From assembly GCA_947464585.1 (NCBI GenBank), contig CANHYS010000152.1:1-6119 (forward strand): a stretch of DNA of 6,119 bases, in the 5' to 3' direction. The notes beneath the pieces were generated by a model that was not told the DNA's origin, ran no database searches, and was given only the letters and a program-made list of their open reading frames with translations. The stretch is from Planctomycetaceae bacterium. GTDB lineage: Bacteria > Planctomycetota > Planctomycetia > Pirellulales > UBA1268. This document shows, piece by piece, positions 5,839-6,119 of the stretch. Positions within the stretch are counted from its first letter, which is position 1; the number at the start of each line of letters is the position of its first letter. Made by a program: the position numbers and the translations under genes.

Positions 5839-6119
5839 TCAGTGGGGCTGGCTGCCGACGAGCGCATCGTAGGCCGTCCGGTCAAGCAGGCCGTCCAGTT
5901 CCGCGGGATTGTCAGGCTTGATCCGCGCCACCCAGCCCTCGCCGTAGGGATCCTTGCCGAGTGTTTCGAGCTTCCCGGGCAGGGCGGAATTGACCTCGAC
6001 AATCTCGCCGGAGATCGGGGCATAGAGATCGCTGACCGCCTTGACGCTCTCAATCTCACCGAACGACTCACCAGCCTTGACCTTCCTGCCGACCGCAGGC
6101 AACTGCATGAAGACCAGAT
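5839..6119 (-). CDS. gcvH: Glycine cleavage system H protein, 5'-truncated by window edge
   Basis: Lipoyl-carrying shuttle of the glycine cleavage system; it moves the aminomethyl intermediate from the P protein to the T protein and is reoxidised by the L protein. The last 92 codons and the stop are visible. The hallmark ESVKAVSDLYAPISGEIVEV is present, and the Lys codon at 6042-6040 is the lipoylation site. It is followed by NPAELDGLLDRTAYDALVG near the C-terminus, as in the family. Complete H proteins are about 125-130 residues, so some 35 N-terminal residues lie beyond the right edge. The ATG at 6108 is internal: the frame stays open with LVF before it, matching the family's VFVELP-type strand (LVFMQLPAVG here). 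The LipM/LplA-family gene follows after 10 bases, almost certainly in the same transcript. The other glycine cleavage genes are not in the window. Confidence 0.96.
   Translation of the reverse strand, partial: LVFMQLPAVGRKVKAGESFGEIESVKAVSDLYAPISGEIVEVNSALPGKLETLGKDPYGEGWVARIKPDNPAELDGLLDRTAYDALVGSQPH

Noticed and set aside
5829..6071. N-terminal extension of the LipM/LplA-family frame
   Set aside because: This part overlaps gcvH in another frame, is Arg/Ser/Pro-rich, and has no family similarity; the family N-terminus begins at the GTG at 5828.

Overview
This is a GC-rich, densely coding bacterial window in which every gene I can support lies on the minus strand, so transcription runs from the right end to the left. 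Protein style suggests a planctomycete, probably Pirellulales-like. The signs are the long SerA with its 'FLSTGSIRHSVN' stretch, a lipoate-ligase-family protein with the 'RFYGWSDTTISLGGFQ' signature, an FHA protein with a short basic C-terminal helix, a five-TPR lipoprotein, and a small protein carrying an '[18 protein letters not shown]' block. This assignment comes from remembered family resemblance, not from a search.

Layout in the direction of transcription: (1) 6119-5839, the 3' part of gcvH, the lipoyl carrier of the glycine cleavage system. (2) 5828-5001, a LipM/LplA-family protein starting 10 nt after gcvH, probably the enzyme that loads octanoyl or lipoyl groups onto GcvH. (3) A 224-nt gap with a weak terminator-like hairpin and a candidate promoter. 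(4) 4776-4114, an FHA-domain protein. (5) A 192-nt gap with a GC-stem, AT-loop hairpin. (6) 3921-3667, an 84-residue conserved-type protein of unknown function. (7) 3550-2798, a TPR lipoprotein with a strong Shine-Dalgarno. (8) A gap of about 165 nt with a second, similar hairpin and a perfect 6-bp palindrome. (9) 2632-1496, serC. (10) 1436-1, serA, cut by the left edge within its C-terminal ACT domain.

Two metabolic modules bracket three non-metabolic genes. SerA and SerC carry out the first two steps of serine synthesis from 3-phosphoglycerate; serB is not in the window. GcvH and its presumed lipoylation enzyme belong to glycine cleavage, which produces the one-carbon unit linking glycine and serine. 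The FHA, small and TPR genes have their own ribosome-binding sites and probably separate transcription units, so a functional link to serine/glycine metabolism is unproven. I found no mobile element, CRISPR array, RNA gene, phage gene or frameshift. Long open frames on the plus strand are antisense shadows of the real genes. Most of the window is ordinary housekeeping sequence. The items of interest are the Cys/Lys pair in the lipoate-family enzyme, the uncharacterised 84-residue protein, the FHA linker, and the two look-alike hairpins.
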